Assembly: GCF_000769405.2 (NCBI RefSeq)
Contig: NZ_CP053440.1
Location: forward strand, 868,001-932,000
DNA from: Rhizobium brockwellii
Lineage (GTDB): Bacteria > Pseudomonadota > Alphaproteobacteria > Rhizobiales > Rhizobiaceae
Direction of reading: 5' to 3'
Length of the DNA stretch: 64,000 nucleotides
Made by a program: the position numbers and the translations under genes. Shown piece after piece: positions 37,980 to 46,537 of this stretch (position 1 is the first letter of the stretch; every line of letters begins with the position of its first letter). The notes under the pieces are model-generated. The model saw only the letters and a program-made list of their open reading frames with translations. It was not told where the DNA came from and made no database searches.

Positions 37980-38008
37980 CGGCGCGCTGACAGGAAGGCG
38001 ATCGAACG

Positions 38009-39874
38009 ATGAAATCTGCTGAGCTCGACAAGCTCGCCCGCCGGCACGGCATCATCCTGACCAGGCCCAGTCCCGACAATCGGGAGGTGGCGATCTCAGG
38101 CGAAACCAAGCGCAAGATCCTCTCGGCGCTGAAGATCGACTTGCAGGGAGCGACCGATCCCGAGACCGACGCGCTACGGCGGGAGCCCAAGCCGGCGGCC
38201 AAGAAGATCGCCAGATCATTTCTGCCGGACTTCCTTTCCGGCACGCGCGTCTGGGGCTTGAGCCTGCAGCTTTACGAGCTTCGTTCGGCGCGCAACTGGG
38301 GCATAGGAGACTTCGAAGATCTGTCCGATATAGCGGATCTCGCGGGGTCGCTGGGCGCCGATTTCATCGGCCTCACCCCGCTTCACGCGCCGTTTCTCGC
38401 CGATCCCGACCGTTGCAGCCCCTATGAACCCTCGAGCCGCCAGCATCTCAATCCGCTCTATATCGCGGTCGACCGGCTGCCGGGTTTTGCCTGCGGTCCC
38501 GAACTCGAACGGCAATTGGCAGGTCTTCGCCAAACCGATCTCGTCGATTACGCTGGCGTCGCACAGATCAAGCTGAGGGTCCTGCGCGATCTCTGGCCTG
38601 CCTGGCGACAGCGCAGCGTGATCGATGAGGCCTATGATCCGACCGATTTCGACGCCTTCGTCGTGCAAGGCGGTAACAGCCTGCGGCTGCATGCGCTTTT
38701 TGAATGCCTCTCATTTTCCATGGTCGAGCGCGGGGCGGGCGCCGGCTGGAAATGTTGGCCGGCCGATTTCCAGCGCTTCGACAGCGCCGCCGTCGCCGAA
38801 TTCGAGCGCGAACACGCGGACGATGTCCGTTTCCACATGTGGCTGCAATGGCTTGCTCACCGGCAGCTGATGCAGGCGGCGGAGCGGGCGCGGAAGGCCG
38901 GCCTGCGGATCGGGCTCTATCTCGATCTTGCCGTCGGGGAGGCGGTTGATGGCTCGGCGACATGGAGCGAGCCGGATACCTATGTCTCTAAGGCCACGAT
39001 CGGCAGCCCACCCGATCCATTCGCCGTGGACGGGCAGGACTGGCACCTTGCCGGATATCTGCCTTCCGCGATCGCGGCAGGAGAAATGTCGCCTTTCCGG
39101 CGCATGGTCAGCGCTGCCATGCGATATGCGGGCGCCATCCGCATCGACCACGCCGCAGCACTTCACCGCATCTTCCTGGTGCCATTGGGCAGCAGGCCGG
39201 ACGGCGGTGCCTATGTCCGCTATCCCGCGGATCGGCTTCTGCAGATCCTCGCAGAAGTGTCCGCCGAGCATCGGTGCCTCGTCATCGGAGAAGACCTGGG
39301 ACTGATCCCCAAGGGGTTGCAGGACGATCTGGCGGCGGCCCACATTCTCTCCTATCGCATCCTTTCTTATGAACAGGACGAGAAGGGCTTCAAGCCGGCG
39401 GACGTCTATCCCGCCCTGGCTTTGGCCTGCATTTCGACGCACGACCACCAGACCCTTGCCGGCTGGTGGCGCGGCGCCGACATTCAGGCCCGGTGCGACC
39501 ACGGAATCGTGCCGCCCGATCTCACCGAGACACATCTCGAAGATCGCAAGCGCGAGCGGAGGAACCTGAAAGCGGCGCTGAAGGCTGCCGGCCTCGACTT
39601 GCCGGCCAGACTTTCCCAAGCGCGGGCAAGCGAGGAAACTCTGAGGGAATTGACCGTCAGCGCCTATCGCTTCATCGCCAGGACGCCGTCGCTTCTCGCC
39701 GTGGTCCGTCTCGCCGATCTCACCGACGAAAAAAGGCCAACCAATGTCCCAGGCACCAGCGACAGCTATCCGAACTGGAAGCCGAAACTATCGGTTTTGC
39801 TTCCGGATCTGATGTCGGGCCCGCTGCTTATGAGCGTGACGGCGGCGATGCGGGAGGAACGGCCGCGGGCGTGA
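38009..39874 (+). CDS. malQ: 4-alpha-glucanotransferase (amylomaltase)
   Basis: GH77 disproportionating enzyme that transfers alpha-1,4-glucan segments between maltodextrins. 621 residues; catalytic Asp380 (IRIDHAAAL), Glu428 (VIGEDLG) and Asp479 (STHDHQTLAGWW). It probably recycles short maltodextrins made during TreZ-route trehalose synthesis from glycogen. Encoded 29 bases behind treZ, same operon. An N-terminal region of about 80 residues before the barrel is normal for bacterial MalQ. Confidence 0.94.
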   Translation: MKSAELDKLARRHGIILTRPSPDNREVAISGETKRKILSALKIDLQGATDPETDALRREPKPAAKKIARSFLPDFLSGTRVWGLSLQLYELRSARNWGIGDFEDLSDIADLAGSLGADFIGLTPLHAPFLADPDRCSPYEPSSRQHLNPLYIAVDRLPGFACGPELERQLAGLRQTDLVDYAGVAQIKLRVLRDLWPAWRQRSVIDEAYDPTDFDAFVVQGGNSLRLHALFECLSFSMVERGAGAGWKCWPADFQRFDSAAVAEFEREHADDVRFHMWLQWLAHRQLMQAAERARKAGLRIGLYLDLAVGEAVDGSATWSEPDTYVSKATIGSPPDPFAVDGQDWHLAGYLPSAIAAGEMSPFRRMVSAAMRYAGAIRIDHAAALHRIFLVPLGSRPDGGAYVRYPADRLLQILAEVSAEHRCLVIGEDLGLIPKGLQDDLAAAHILSYRILSYEQDEKGFKPADVYPALALACISTHDHQTLAGWWRGADIQARCDHGIVPPDLTETHLEDRKRERRNLKAALKAAGLDLPARLSQARASEETLRELTVSAYRFIARTPSLLAVVRLADLTDEKRPTNVPGTSDSYPNWKPKLSVLLPDLMSGPLLMSVTAAMREERPRA

Positions 39875-40054
39875 TTAAGGCCGGGAGAGCCGTCCGCTTC
39901 ACCATTGTCGTTCGATAGGGCCTGCCGCGCAAAGGGAAATCGCTACCCGCAGGGAACGAATCGGAAGCCGGCGAATTTTGAAGGAATAAGGACAGGCATT
40001 GCCGAGATGAGGACCCGTCCGCTCTCGCTGCTTCAGATGTGGCGACCAATAGTG

Positions 40055-40231
40055 ATGGAAAACAAGACCATGACGAGCGCATTCATCCTTATCGCATTGG
40101 CTCTGATCATCATCTACGCCGGCCCCACGCTGCTGTTCATCTGCATCGGATATGCCGATTATATGCTGGAGCGGCGAAGGCATATGGTGGCGTTGAAGCA
40201 CGCCGTGAAGCGTCGCAGCGACGAGTTTTAG
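40055..40231 (+). CDS. small single-span membrane protein
   Basis: 58 residues: a short polar start, one hydrophobic segment (FILIALALIIIYAGPTLLFI), then a basic helical tail (LERRRHMVALKHAVKRRS). ATG 40055 chosen; ATG 40070 is possible. The stop codon lies at the edge of an intergenic repeat (TTTTAGAG). Function unknown. Confidence 0.5.
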   Translation: MENKTMTSAFILIALALIIIYAGPTLLFICIGYADYMLERRRHMVALKHAVKRRSDEF

Positions 40232-40385
40232 AGTCTTTCGCGGGAAAACCGCTTCGCACTTCTCCTGGAGTGACTAAAGCGCGAGGAGCGATCTTTCAGA
40301 TTCGCTCCTCGCGCTTTAGGTCTCTGTTTTCGCGCATGTCGTTGTCGCAAAACCGCTGCGCACTTTGCGCGACATGCTTTAGAGG
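40226..40385. repeat. cluster of two palindromic repeats flanking a perfect hairpin
   Basis: Two related modules, 40226-40273 (with GCGGGAAAACCGCTTCGCACTT) split as GCGGGAAAACCGC and TTCGCACTT, and 40330-40380 (GCATGTCG arm, AAAACCGCTGCGCACTT, CGACATGC arm), share the AAAACCGCT-GCACTT core of rhizobial mosaic repeats. Between them is a perfect hairpin with 18-base arms (40274-40291 and 40302-40319) and a 10-base loop. This explains most of the gap between the small membrane protein and the next gene; the stretch 40386-40503 shows nothing further. Confidence 0.6.
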
Positions 40386-40503
40386 TGGTGGACATCTTTC
40401 GTTGGCTTGGATGTTGCTCCGCTTTCCCAGAAAAGGGGTGCAGAGGCAGGTCGGAAAAACCCGCCTCTGGCAGCCGGCGTTCGTGAAACACCTCTGCGAA
40501 TGG

Positions 40504-41691
40504 TTAGTCGTTCGCCGTGACCTTGACGCCAAGCACCGAAGGAATGGTGTTCGGTGCGCCCATAGCCGCACCGATGATCATCGGGACGGGAACCGGCTTT
40601 TCCGGCACGGCGCTGATGGTCAGGCTTTTCGGTCGGTCGAGATAGGTGGTGACGGCAGCCGCCACCTGGTTTTGCAGCTCGGGCATGTTGAGCTGCGCCA
40701 TCATCATCGGCACGAGACCTTTCAGCGATTGCGCCAGCTGGTCGCCCGTGACGCCCTGCTGCGAGCCGGCATAGTCGAGTGCCTTCTTGGTGATCGAGGC
40801 ATCGTCGAAGCGGATCGAGGCGCTGTTGATCGTCAACTGCTGCATCAGCCCCAGCATCGCAAGGCCTACGGCCTGGTTGGCCTCTTCCTTGTTCGGATTG
40901 GCCTCGGCGGTCTTCACAGTCTCCTGCAGCGACTTGATGAAGCCCAGCGTGTAACCGGAGAAGTCGACGGCGAAATTCAGCCGGCCGATATTCTTGAAGT
41001 CGAAAGCATATTCGTCGACAGCGACCTTGCCGCTTTCGATTTCCCAGATGCCCTTCATGGTCACCGCGCCGTCGAGCGTGGTCAGGCCCAGTTTCTCGAT
41101 GGCTTCCTTCGCATTCGCATCCTCGACCTGCGACAGGTCGGCCTTGAGACCGGCGACATTGGCGTCATAGGCAAAGCCGCCATCCTGGCGTTCGAGGTTC
41201 GACTCGATGCTCTCGATCGCGAGTACGTCCTTGCCTTTGATGTTGAGGGCGATGGGCCCGGTGCTGACGGTTTCATAGAGGAGGAAGTCGTTCAGCGTAT
41301 CGCCCGTTGCATTGGCGGGAATCGTGAGGCCTGTGATCTGGATCTCGTTTGCGGAAAAACGTCCTTCCTCATGGCTGATATCGATATCCGGGAAGGAGAC
41401 GGTCGTGGCGTGATAGCCACCGCCTTCGATTTCCTCAACACCCTCGAAGGTGAGATCGCCGATCTTCAAAGTGTCGCCGGGCAGGCTTGATGATCCCACC
41501 TGGACACCGGTCGCCGTTACCGTGTCGCCATCGGCTTCCGCCTTCTCGAAGGTGATGACCGTACCGCCGGCACTGGTTGCGGCATTGAGCTTCTTCATCA
41601 TGTCCGTGCCATCAAGGGCAAGCGCCGGGCTGGCCAGCGTCAGGAACGCGGTGCTTGCCATCATCAGGTGGAGATTACGCAGATGCTTCAT
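40504..41691 (-). CDS. exported protein of unknown function, DUF945-like in plan
   Basis: 395 residues with a clear Sec signal (LMMASTAFLTLASPALA) and a long repetitive beta-rich body in which sequences of the form IEIESGKVAVDEYAFD-like alternation dominate; this is the style of periplasmic AsmA/DUF945-like lipid-interacting proteins, but I cannot place it firmly. ATG 41691 has AAGGA at good spacing; the frame is open to 41790 without protein-like character. Only two or no cysteines, no catalytic motif. Confidence 0.75.
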   Translation of the reverse strand: MKHLRNLHLMMASTAFLTLASPALALDGTDMMKKLNAATSAGGTVITFEKAEADGDTVTATGVQVGSSSLPGDTLKIGDLTFEGVEEIEGGGYHATTVSFPDIDISHEEGRFSANEIQITGLTIPANATGDTLNDFLLYETVSTGPIALNIKGKDVLAIESIESNLERQDGGFAYDANVAGLKADLSQVEDANAKEAIEKLGLTTLDGAVTMKGIWEIESGKVAVDEYAFDFKNIGRLNFAVDFSGYTLGFIKSLQETVKTAEANPNKEEANQAVGLAMLGLMQQLTINSASIRFDDASITKKALDYAGSQQGVTGDQLAQSLKGLVPMMMAQLNMPELQNQVAAAVTTYLDRPKSLTISAVPEKPVPVPMIIGAAMGAPNTIPSVLGVKVTAND

Positions 41692-42032
41692 GGAGATGTC
41701 CTTATGTAGAAAATAGATGCGAGGATTTCGAAATTCCCAGATGTGCCAACTTCCGCTCTCAGGTCGGAAAGGCGGGGACACGAAGAGCACCGCCGGATGT
41801 CACGGCTTTCATCTGGTCAGCTAATTTGGGGGTGGTGCGGTTAGGATCAGCCGGAACGCTTGAGCTGAAGAAACATAGATATCCTTCCGCCGGCGATGGG
41901 CGGCAGTATTTTCTCTAGCAGGGGTAGCGTTGAGACTCATCCCTTACACAAAAAGTGTATTTCTTCGATTCTTGCAACCCTTCGACCTTCGAATGCCGAG
42001 ATGGAGTCGCTCGTCCTCGGGCGCTGCAGGAT
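41692..42032. other. intergenic stretch without recognisable gene
   Basis: About 340 bases between an exported-protein gene and a membrane-protein gene, both on the minus strand. It must hold the promoter of the former, but I see no strong -35/-10 pair, repeat or RNA fold. CTTACACAAAAAGTGTATTT near 41942-41961 is a small hairpin (TACAC/GTGTA) after the end of the membrane-protein gene and could be its terminator. Confidence 0.4.
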
Positions 42033-42395
42033 TCAATTGCGCATTTCCGACATTCGCCCGCGCAACAAATAGGCGAGCGCAAAAATCACCAGGAAGGGGT
42101 AGACGAGCACGATCATCGGCAGACCGGCAGCCAGCGCATCGTCCTGCACATAGATGTTGAGGACACCGGCTCCGAGCACAAAGGGGTACAGCGGCGCAAA
42201 TCTGTCGAACCACATCCTGAAAGGCCCAGCCAGGAGCAGAACGAGCGCCGGCAGAATGAAAATGCCGAGATTTCTCGCAACATTCATGAGCTCAGGACCG
42301 AACGGTTCGGCGGAGGAATAAATTCGGCCCATCTGATGGGCTGCACACAGAGCAGCGATTGCGGCCCCGGCATATCCGGCTGGTATTGCTAGCAT
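42033..42395 (-). CDS. small polytopic membrane protein
   Basis: 120 residues with about four hydrophobic segments (near 5-20, 42-58, 68-82, 92-110) joined by short loops and ending in the basic RGRMSEMRN. No named family recognised. Codon use is ordinary for the region. It follows the broken exported-protein gene on the same strand. Confidence 0.55.
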   Translation of the reverse strand: MLAIPAGYAGAAIAALCAAHQMGRIYSSAEPFGPELMNVARNLGIFILPALVLLLAGPFRMWFDRFAPLYPFVLGAGVLNIYVQDDALAAGLPMIVLVYPFLVIFALAYLLRGRMSEMRN

Positions 42396-42448
42396 CGCCG
42401 AACTCCCTTTTGTTCACGCGCCGTGTTGGTACGGTCGCCCTCTGACTA

Positions 42449-42890
42449 TTATGGGCGCATATTGTTTGCGGCGTCGACGCATTCAAGAATTGTCGTCCGG
42501 CAAACGCCGACCTCCCGCTGCATGAGAGATTGCGCGCGCCAGGCTTGGAGGCGATCCGGAATTGGATGTCCTTGTAAAAATAGGTCTTGGCTTTTCGTCG
42601 CACGCGGCTTCTGTCCAAATCGTCCGCCGTTACAACGACATGTGTGGCAGTCGTTTGAATTGCCATGGCGGCGACGCTCGCTCCTTCTCGATCACCTCGA
42701 CATGGTAGTAAGGATCGTGATCGGCGGGCTCCGGATGTTTGTGGACGGTGGCCCAGCGAACCGTCCGCGGCGAGATGGAGAGAATGACGGTGGACACATC
42801 AGGTGGTTTCACCGCGTCGGCACGCGCGAAGGCCGGTGCGCCCAAAATGGTCGCGACGGCAAATAGGATAACTCCGGAACTTATGCGCAT
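42449..42890 (-). pseudogene. small exported protein gene broken by frameshifts
   Basis: Frame 1 gives 86 residues: a signal peptide (VILFAVATILGAPAFARA), then WATVHKHPEPADHDPYYHVE up to PPWQFKRL, ending TAA at 42630. One base out of frame the text continues smoothly, ATHVVVTADDLDRSR then KAKTYFYKDIQFRIA, and after a second shift near 42551 it ends QAW...CRTTILECV with TAA at 42449-42451. Adding one base after the KRL codons and another after RIA would rebuild a protein of about 147 residues. It resembles, from memory, rhizobial DUF5086 proteins. Either a pseudogene or two sequencing errors. Confidence 0.5.
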
Positions 42891-43011
42891 GTGCGATCGC
42901 TATCGGTAGGATTTTCGCTTCGGGTCGAATATCGGCGGATAATCCTCTTCGTCCAGCATGTCGAGAAAACACGCCAACGTGAGGGATGGGCGATTGCATG
43001 TGCTTCGAGAC

Positions 43012-43036
43012 AACGAGGCGGTGGCGCGGCCGTTCC
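43012..43036 (-). promoter_or_regulatory. possible EcfG-type promoter upstream of the broken exported-protein gene
   Basis: Minus strand GGAAC (43036-43032), 16 bases, CGTT (43015-43012), an exact consensus match. It lies about 120 bases before the 42890 start, farther than the other candidates, so it could be chance or drive a long leader. Confidence 0.35.
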
Positions 43037-43084
43037 GGTTTCGGGGCGAAGTCTCGCCTGCACTGATGTCGCCGGCCAAATTCT

Positions 43085-43109
43085 GGAACAATGTCTGTCG
43101 TTCCCTGTT
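43085..43109 (+). promoter_or_regulatory. EcfG-like promoter of the small lipoprotein gene
   Basis: GGAAC (43085-43089), 16 bases, TGTT, one mismatch from CGTT, ending 51 bases before the lipoprotein start codon. Confidence 0.45.
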
Positions 43110-43160
43110 ACATTGACGATAAAAAGCGATTGTCGCGTGAAGAGGCAGTTGGAGGGATCG

Positions 43161-43451
43161 ATGAAGCGGAGCATAGCATTTTGGCTGGTTTTTGCGGTTG
43201 TGCTTACAGGCTGCACCACCAGTGCGGGCAATTATTCGTCGGCCGGACTGGCGCCCATTCCCGGCAGCATCACGTATAGTGGCCAGCCTCGCACGAAGTT
43301 GACGAAATCACCCGCGGGCTCTTCCTTCCCCCACACCTTCACAGATCAGTGGGGACGCGAGGTAGAGGAGATCTACATCATCCAGCCCGACCGGAGCTTG
43401 CTGATCGCCGCGCGTCACTACCGGCCCGTCTTCTCGCTCGACGACGACTAG
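43161..43451 (+). CDS. small lipoprotein of unknown function
   Basis: 96 residues: signal with lipobox VLTGC (Cys18), then a short mature part ending ARHYRPVFSLDDD, with WGREVEEIYIIQPDRSLL as the most structured segment. GGAGGG precedes ATG 43161 at good spacing; the frame is open to 42891 without protein character. The TAG stop is part of the CTAGAACAG start of an intergenic repeat. Probably envelope stress-related, given the promoter. Confidence 0.7.
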   Translation: MKRSIAFWLVFAVVLTGCTTSAGNYSSAGLAPIPGSITYSGQPRTKLTKSPAGSSFPHTFTDQWGREVEEIYIIQPDRSLLIAARHYRPVFSLDDD

Positions 43452-43571
43452 AACAGTATAATTTTAGGCCCGGCCGGCCCTAAAATCTGAATCTTATTCT
43501 ACATTAGATAGTTAGAGCATGATGTCGGCTGAAGACCGCCCGCTTACACCTTTCGGCATCAAGCTCTAGGA
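43448..43571. repeat. RIME-like intergenic mosaic element, complete
   Basis: Two palindromes in series. The first, 43461-43486, is ATTTTAGGCCCGG then CCGGCCCTAAAAT. The second, about 43513-43568, has arms TAGAGCatGATGtCG and CGgCATCaaGCTCTA around a CCGCCCGCTTACACC-like centre. The truncated copy at 6216-6297 has the same leading CTAGAACAG and trailing GCTCTAGGA. Confidence 0.65.
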
Positions 43572-43584
43572 AGGAGAAATGATC

Positions 43585-43992
43585 ATGCCGCGCCGCAAGA
43601 GCACTGAGACGACGATCCTCGACACTAAGGGGGCCAAGATCGGCGACCCCGTTCCGAAAGCCGTCATCGATACGAATACGGCCTTCGTCGGCGTTCCCCG
43701 GCAGCCTGATCATGACCTGGGCGAAGAGCTCGGCGCGCTGCGAAAGCAGATCAGCGCGCTGCAGCAGCAGGTCCTCGATGCTGCCCGACCGGCTAAGGGA
43801 AATGCCGGGAAAGCCATGCGTCAGACGGAGGCAACGGTGAAGCTCTACCCGGCCTCGACGCTTCTGCTCGTCGCGGCTGTCGCCGGCGCGCTTGCATTCG
43901 CCGTTCGTCGAGCCGCTCTGCCGCGTCATCGGCCTCGACCCGCACTGCGTGAGTTGAGGGATCTCTATGACGCGATCCGAGGCCGCGTCTGA
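43585..43992 (+). CDS. tail-anchored small membrane protein
   Basis: 135 residues: a soluble N-terminal half with a short coiled coil (LGEELGALRKQISALQQQVL), then one membrane segment (ASTLLLVAAVAGALAFAV) and a basic tail. This plan is like the ElaB/YqjD (DUF883) ribosome-hibernation-linked proteins, but I see no direct sequence match. ATG 43585 has AAGGAG eight bases upstream; ATG 43579 is too close to it. Confidence 0.6.
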   Translation: MPRRKSTETTILDTKGAKIGDPVPKAVIDTNTAFVGVPRQPDHDLGEELGALRKQISALQQQVLDAARPAKGNAGKAMRQTEATVKLYPASTLLLVAAVAGALAFAVRRAALPRHRPRPALRELRDLYDAIRGRV

Positions 43993-44059
43993 CAAGATTT
44001 CAGGATTGTCAGCATCACGATTATGGCCGACGCTTCATTATCGAAGCGAGGGGATAATC

Positions 44060-44308
44060 ATGTTCGACATCATCATACGCAGCGCTCTTGATATCGTTGG
44101 GCGAACTGAGCGCCTTATCGATGCTATGAGGCGAGTGCTTCAGAGTGACGACCTCGACGAAGTCCAGGTCTACGAGCTCGATTATGAGATCGAGCGGCTT
44201 GGGGATGTGGTTTTCAACGTGGACGAAGCCGTTCGATCGCTGGCGCGCACGGTCGAATGCTGGCCGCAGACCGCTCTCGCACACGGGATCTGTCGGACAT
44301 TGCATTGA
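44060..44308 (+). CDS. small hypothetical protein
   Basis: 82 residues, largely helical, acidic in the middle (RVLQSDDLDEVQVYELDYEI). ATG 44060 follows GCGAGGGG; the frame back to 43967 overlaps the previous gene's end. No family recognised. It lies in a row of small genes, all on the plus strand, typical of stress-regulated islands in rhizobia. Confidence 0.45.
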   Translation: MFDIIIRSALDIVGRTERLIDAMRRVLQSDDLDEVQVYELDYEIERLGDVVFNVDEAVRSLARTVECWPQTALAHGICRTLH

Positions 44309-44487
44309 AGGTTGATCGCAGCTTTGGCAACTGACGCGTCACGAATCCGGCCCTGAGTTGGCAGCGTCGATTCTGCATGTCACGCCGATGTCACGCGACC
44401 GTCGCAGCAATATGTGGTTGATAGGCGCCGTTAGGCTCAGGCCAGGCGCGGTGGAGCTAAAATTGCTTTTTTCGTTGGGGCATCGCA

Positions 44488-44718
44488 ATGACCTTGAAAA
44501 CCTCGGGGGAGAAATCTCAACCCCATGAATTCATCTTTCCGGTTCACACCCGTACGATCGCAGAGATCAGGTACGATAGTCTCAGCCGCGTCATGACGGT
44601 GGTCTATCATGACGGCCGCTCCTGCACGACTTCCGGTATACAAGGCCCCGCAATGCTGAGGATCCTCGCCCAGCGTCCGTTGGAGAGCTCTCCGTTTCTG
44701 TTGCAGACGGTCATCTGA
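44488..44718 (+). CDS. small protein with KTSC-like fold
   Basis: 76 residues. The core TIAEIRYDSLSRVMTVVYHD followed by GRSCTTSGIQGPAMLRIL follows the pattern of KTSC-domain proteins (a strand with Y-D, a second strand ending in a G-x-x-Y-like turn, then a helix), although the usual tyrosine is replaced by cysteine. Function unknown. No strong ribosome site is visible upstream of ATG 44488. Confidence 0.45.
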   Translation: MTLKTSGEKSQPHEFIFPVHTRTIAEIRYDSLSRVMTVVYHDGRSCTTSGIQGPAMLRILAQRPLESSPFLLQTVI

Positions 44719-44846
44719 GGCTGAAAGACGTCGCCGACCCTGCCGGTCCAGTGTGAACAGGGTCGCCGCTTGTTAAATCAGCAGATCGTGCATCCATTTG
44801 CCGCGGCCTGCGTTCATCCCCCAACAGCCACATGGAGGGAACGCCG

Positions 44847-45107
44847 ATGACCTTTCCACCACCGAAGAACGAATCTCCCGCGCAGCGCTTCGAAGAGGCG
44901 ACCGTTGCCGCGCGCGATGCTTTGGAAAGGCTGATTGCAGCCGCCAATGAAGCCGGATGGGGCTCGGAGGAGATAACCGCGGCGCTCCTGAAGGCCGCGC
45001 AGTTTCTGAGCGATGCCAACAAGAGAGATCCCGATCCGGCCGACGACCCCTCAATCAGCGATGCACCCGCCAGGGAGCAGATTGGTCATGGCGAGCTCTA
45101 TGATTAG
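44847..45107 (+). CDS. small hypothetical protein
   Basis: 86 residues, helical (FEEATVAARDALERLIAAAN), acidic C-terminal half (DANKRDPDPADDPSISDAPA). ATG 44847 has GGAGGG seven bases upstream, better than ATG 44832. No family recognised; no cysteine or membrane segment. Confidence 0.55.
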   Translation: MTFPPPKNESPAQRFEEATVAARDALERLIAAANEAGWGSEEITAALLKAAQFLSDANKRDPDPADDPSISDAPAREQIGHGELYD

Positions 45108-45256
45108 TGGGATTAGTCTTGGTTTTCCCACGCAACGAGACAAGGATTGCCGGATTTCTTCTTCGAATGTTGCGCGTCCTGCGCTCGTAACCCGGTCGCA
45201 ATATGCAAAGCCTCGCTAGCCATGCGGGAGGTAGAGGAAGAATTGCAAGATTATCG

Positions 45257-46360
45257 TCAGCGCATGAGCAGCGCGACCAAGCCAACCCGGGAGTTTACCC
45301 CGAGCTTGGAATAGATGTTTCTGAGGTGGGTTCTGACCGTTTCGTAGCTGATGTGATCGGCTATGGCCACCTCTTTTGGGGAATGGCCGGAGGCGATGCT
45401 CGATGCGATCCGAATCTCCGTCGCAGTCAGTTTGTAGGCTTCCATAAGGAAGTCTCGCCGCTCATTGAGTGGCGTAGCCACCATCGGCTCGACAATGACG
45501 GCCACGGTCGGCCCCTCCAAGAACTCAGTGAATGCATCCGACTGGAGCCGGAGGAGTGTGATGCGATAACTAGCCTTGTCCTTCCCCTTTGCAATCGCCG
45601 TATGCGGCCTTGATTGCACACCCTTTCTGGAAGTCAGGAAATCGAGAACGGCAGCAGACCTCTCGCATTGAAGTTCGAGCTTGCCGCTTGGGGCGACATA
45701 CACAGGAAAGCCAGCCGCCATCAAGGCTTCCGCGCTCTTATTCCATTGACGTGCTCGCCCTTGCTCCGAAACGTAGATCAGTCCGACGCCGATGCTATCA
45801 AACAGGGTTTGCGTTGTCTGTCTCTCCGGGGCGAGTAGGTCGCGCTTCCGGATGAAGTCGAAAGCCCTTTTCAAATGGGGCGCGAGTATCGTGTAACGCC
45901 CGGCTGCTTCTTTGTTGAAATCGGGATCCGCTGACGACGTGCAGGTCGATAGGACGAAGGTGCGGGTTTCCTCCCGAATAATGGAGACACCGATGCTCGT
46001 CTCGCATTGGGCCTGCCCCTTCAGCCAATCATTGTAGAATTCCGATTTGAGCAAGTCCTCGCGTGGAAAGATCTCGTCTCCGCAGACACCCTGACCGACG
46101 GGCACAAAGCTCAATCTCGGAATCCAGGGGTTCACTGCGGCAAAGTGGCTGCTGAACTGGTCGACTTCGGTCCTCGAGAACCCCGATACGTAAGGAACAT
46201 GGGCCACAGGCGAGGCCAGATCGTGGTAATGGAGGGCAGCCTTTCCATTCGGCGAAGTTTGCGCAACGCGATCCAGAAAATCCTGCCAGTTGCACTCACC
46301 GAATAGACTTCCATAGATCAAATTTATCAGCTCAGATGAAGCGTCTTTTGACTGGAGCAT
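45257..46360 (-). CDS. LuxR-family transcriptional regulator
   Basis: 367 residues. The C-terminal LuxR helix-turn-helix is clear (LTATEIRIASSIASGHSPKE, then ISYETVRTHLRNIYSKLGV). The N-terminal 290 residues lack an autoinducer-binding or receiver domain; a PAS-like segment is likely around 185-290 (LFDSIGVGLIYVSEQGRARQ). It is a single gene, not beside a luxI-type synthase, so quorum sensing should not be assumed. The target is unknown. The flanking gaps 45108-45256 and 46361-46537 hold no other gene I can support. Confidence 0.85.
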   Translation of the reverse strand: MLQSKDASSELINLIYGSLFGECNWQDFLDRVAQTSPNGKAALHYHDLASPVAHVPYVSGFSRTEVDQFSSHFAAVNPWIPRLSFVPVGQGVCGDEIFPREDLLKSEFYNDWLKGQAQCETSIGVSIIREETRTFVLSTCTSSADPDFNKEAAGRYTILAPHLKRAFDFIRKRDLLAPERQTTQTLFDSIGVGLIYVSEQGRARQWNKSAEALMAAGFPVYVAPSGKLELQCERSAAVLDFLTSRKGVQSRPHTAIAKGKDKASYRITLLRLQSDAFTEFLEGPTVAVIVEPMVATPLNERRDFLMEAYKLTATEIRIASSIASGHSPKEVAIADHISYETVRTHLRNIYSKLGVNSRVGLVALLMR

Positions 46361-46537
46361 GATCTTCCTGAAAATCCCACATCGAGTATTTTCGGTATTA
46401 AATAACGTTGGTCAGGCAAAGACAACAGCAACCCCATGTAATATCAAATCGGCGACCATGGGCATTCGTGACCGATCGCAATGCGGTACTACTCGCTGCT
46501 TCGCAAAGCGATGCGGGTATAGCCAACTCAGTAGGTC

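Noticed and set aside
40226..40385. CRISPR-like repeat array
   Set aside because: Two divergent palindromic modules and one hairpin, no regular spacers, no cas genes.
45257..46360. Quorum-sensing LuxR
   Set aside because: No autoinducer-binding domain and no luxI-type gene nearby; only the LuxR helix-turn-helix is shared.
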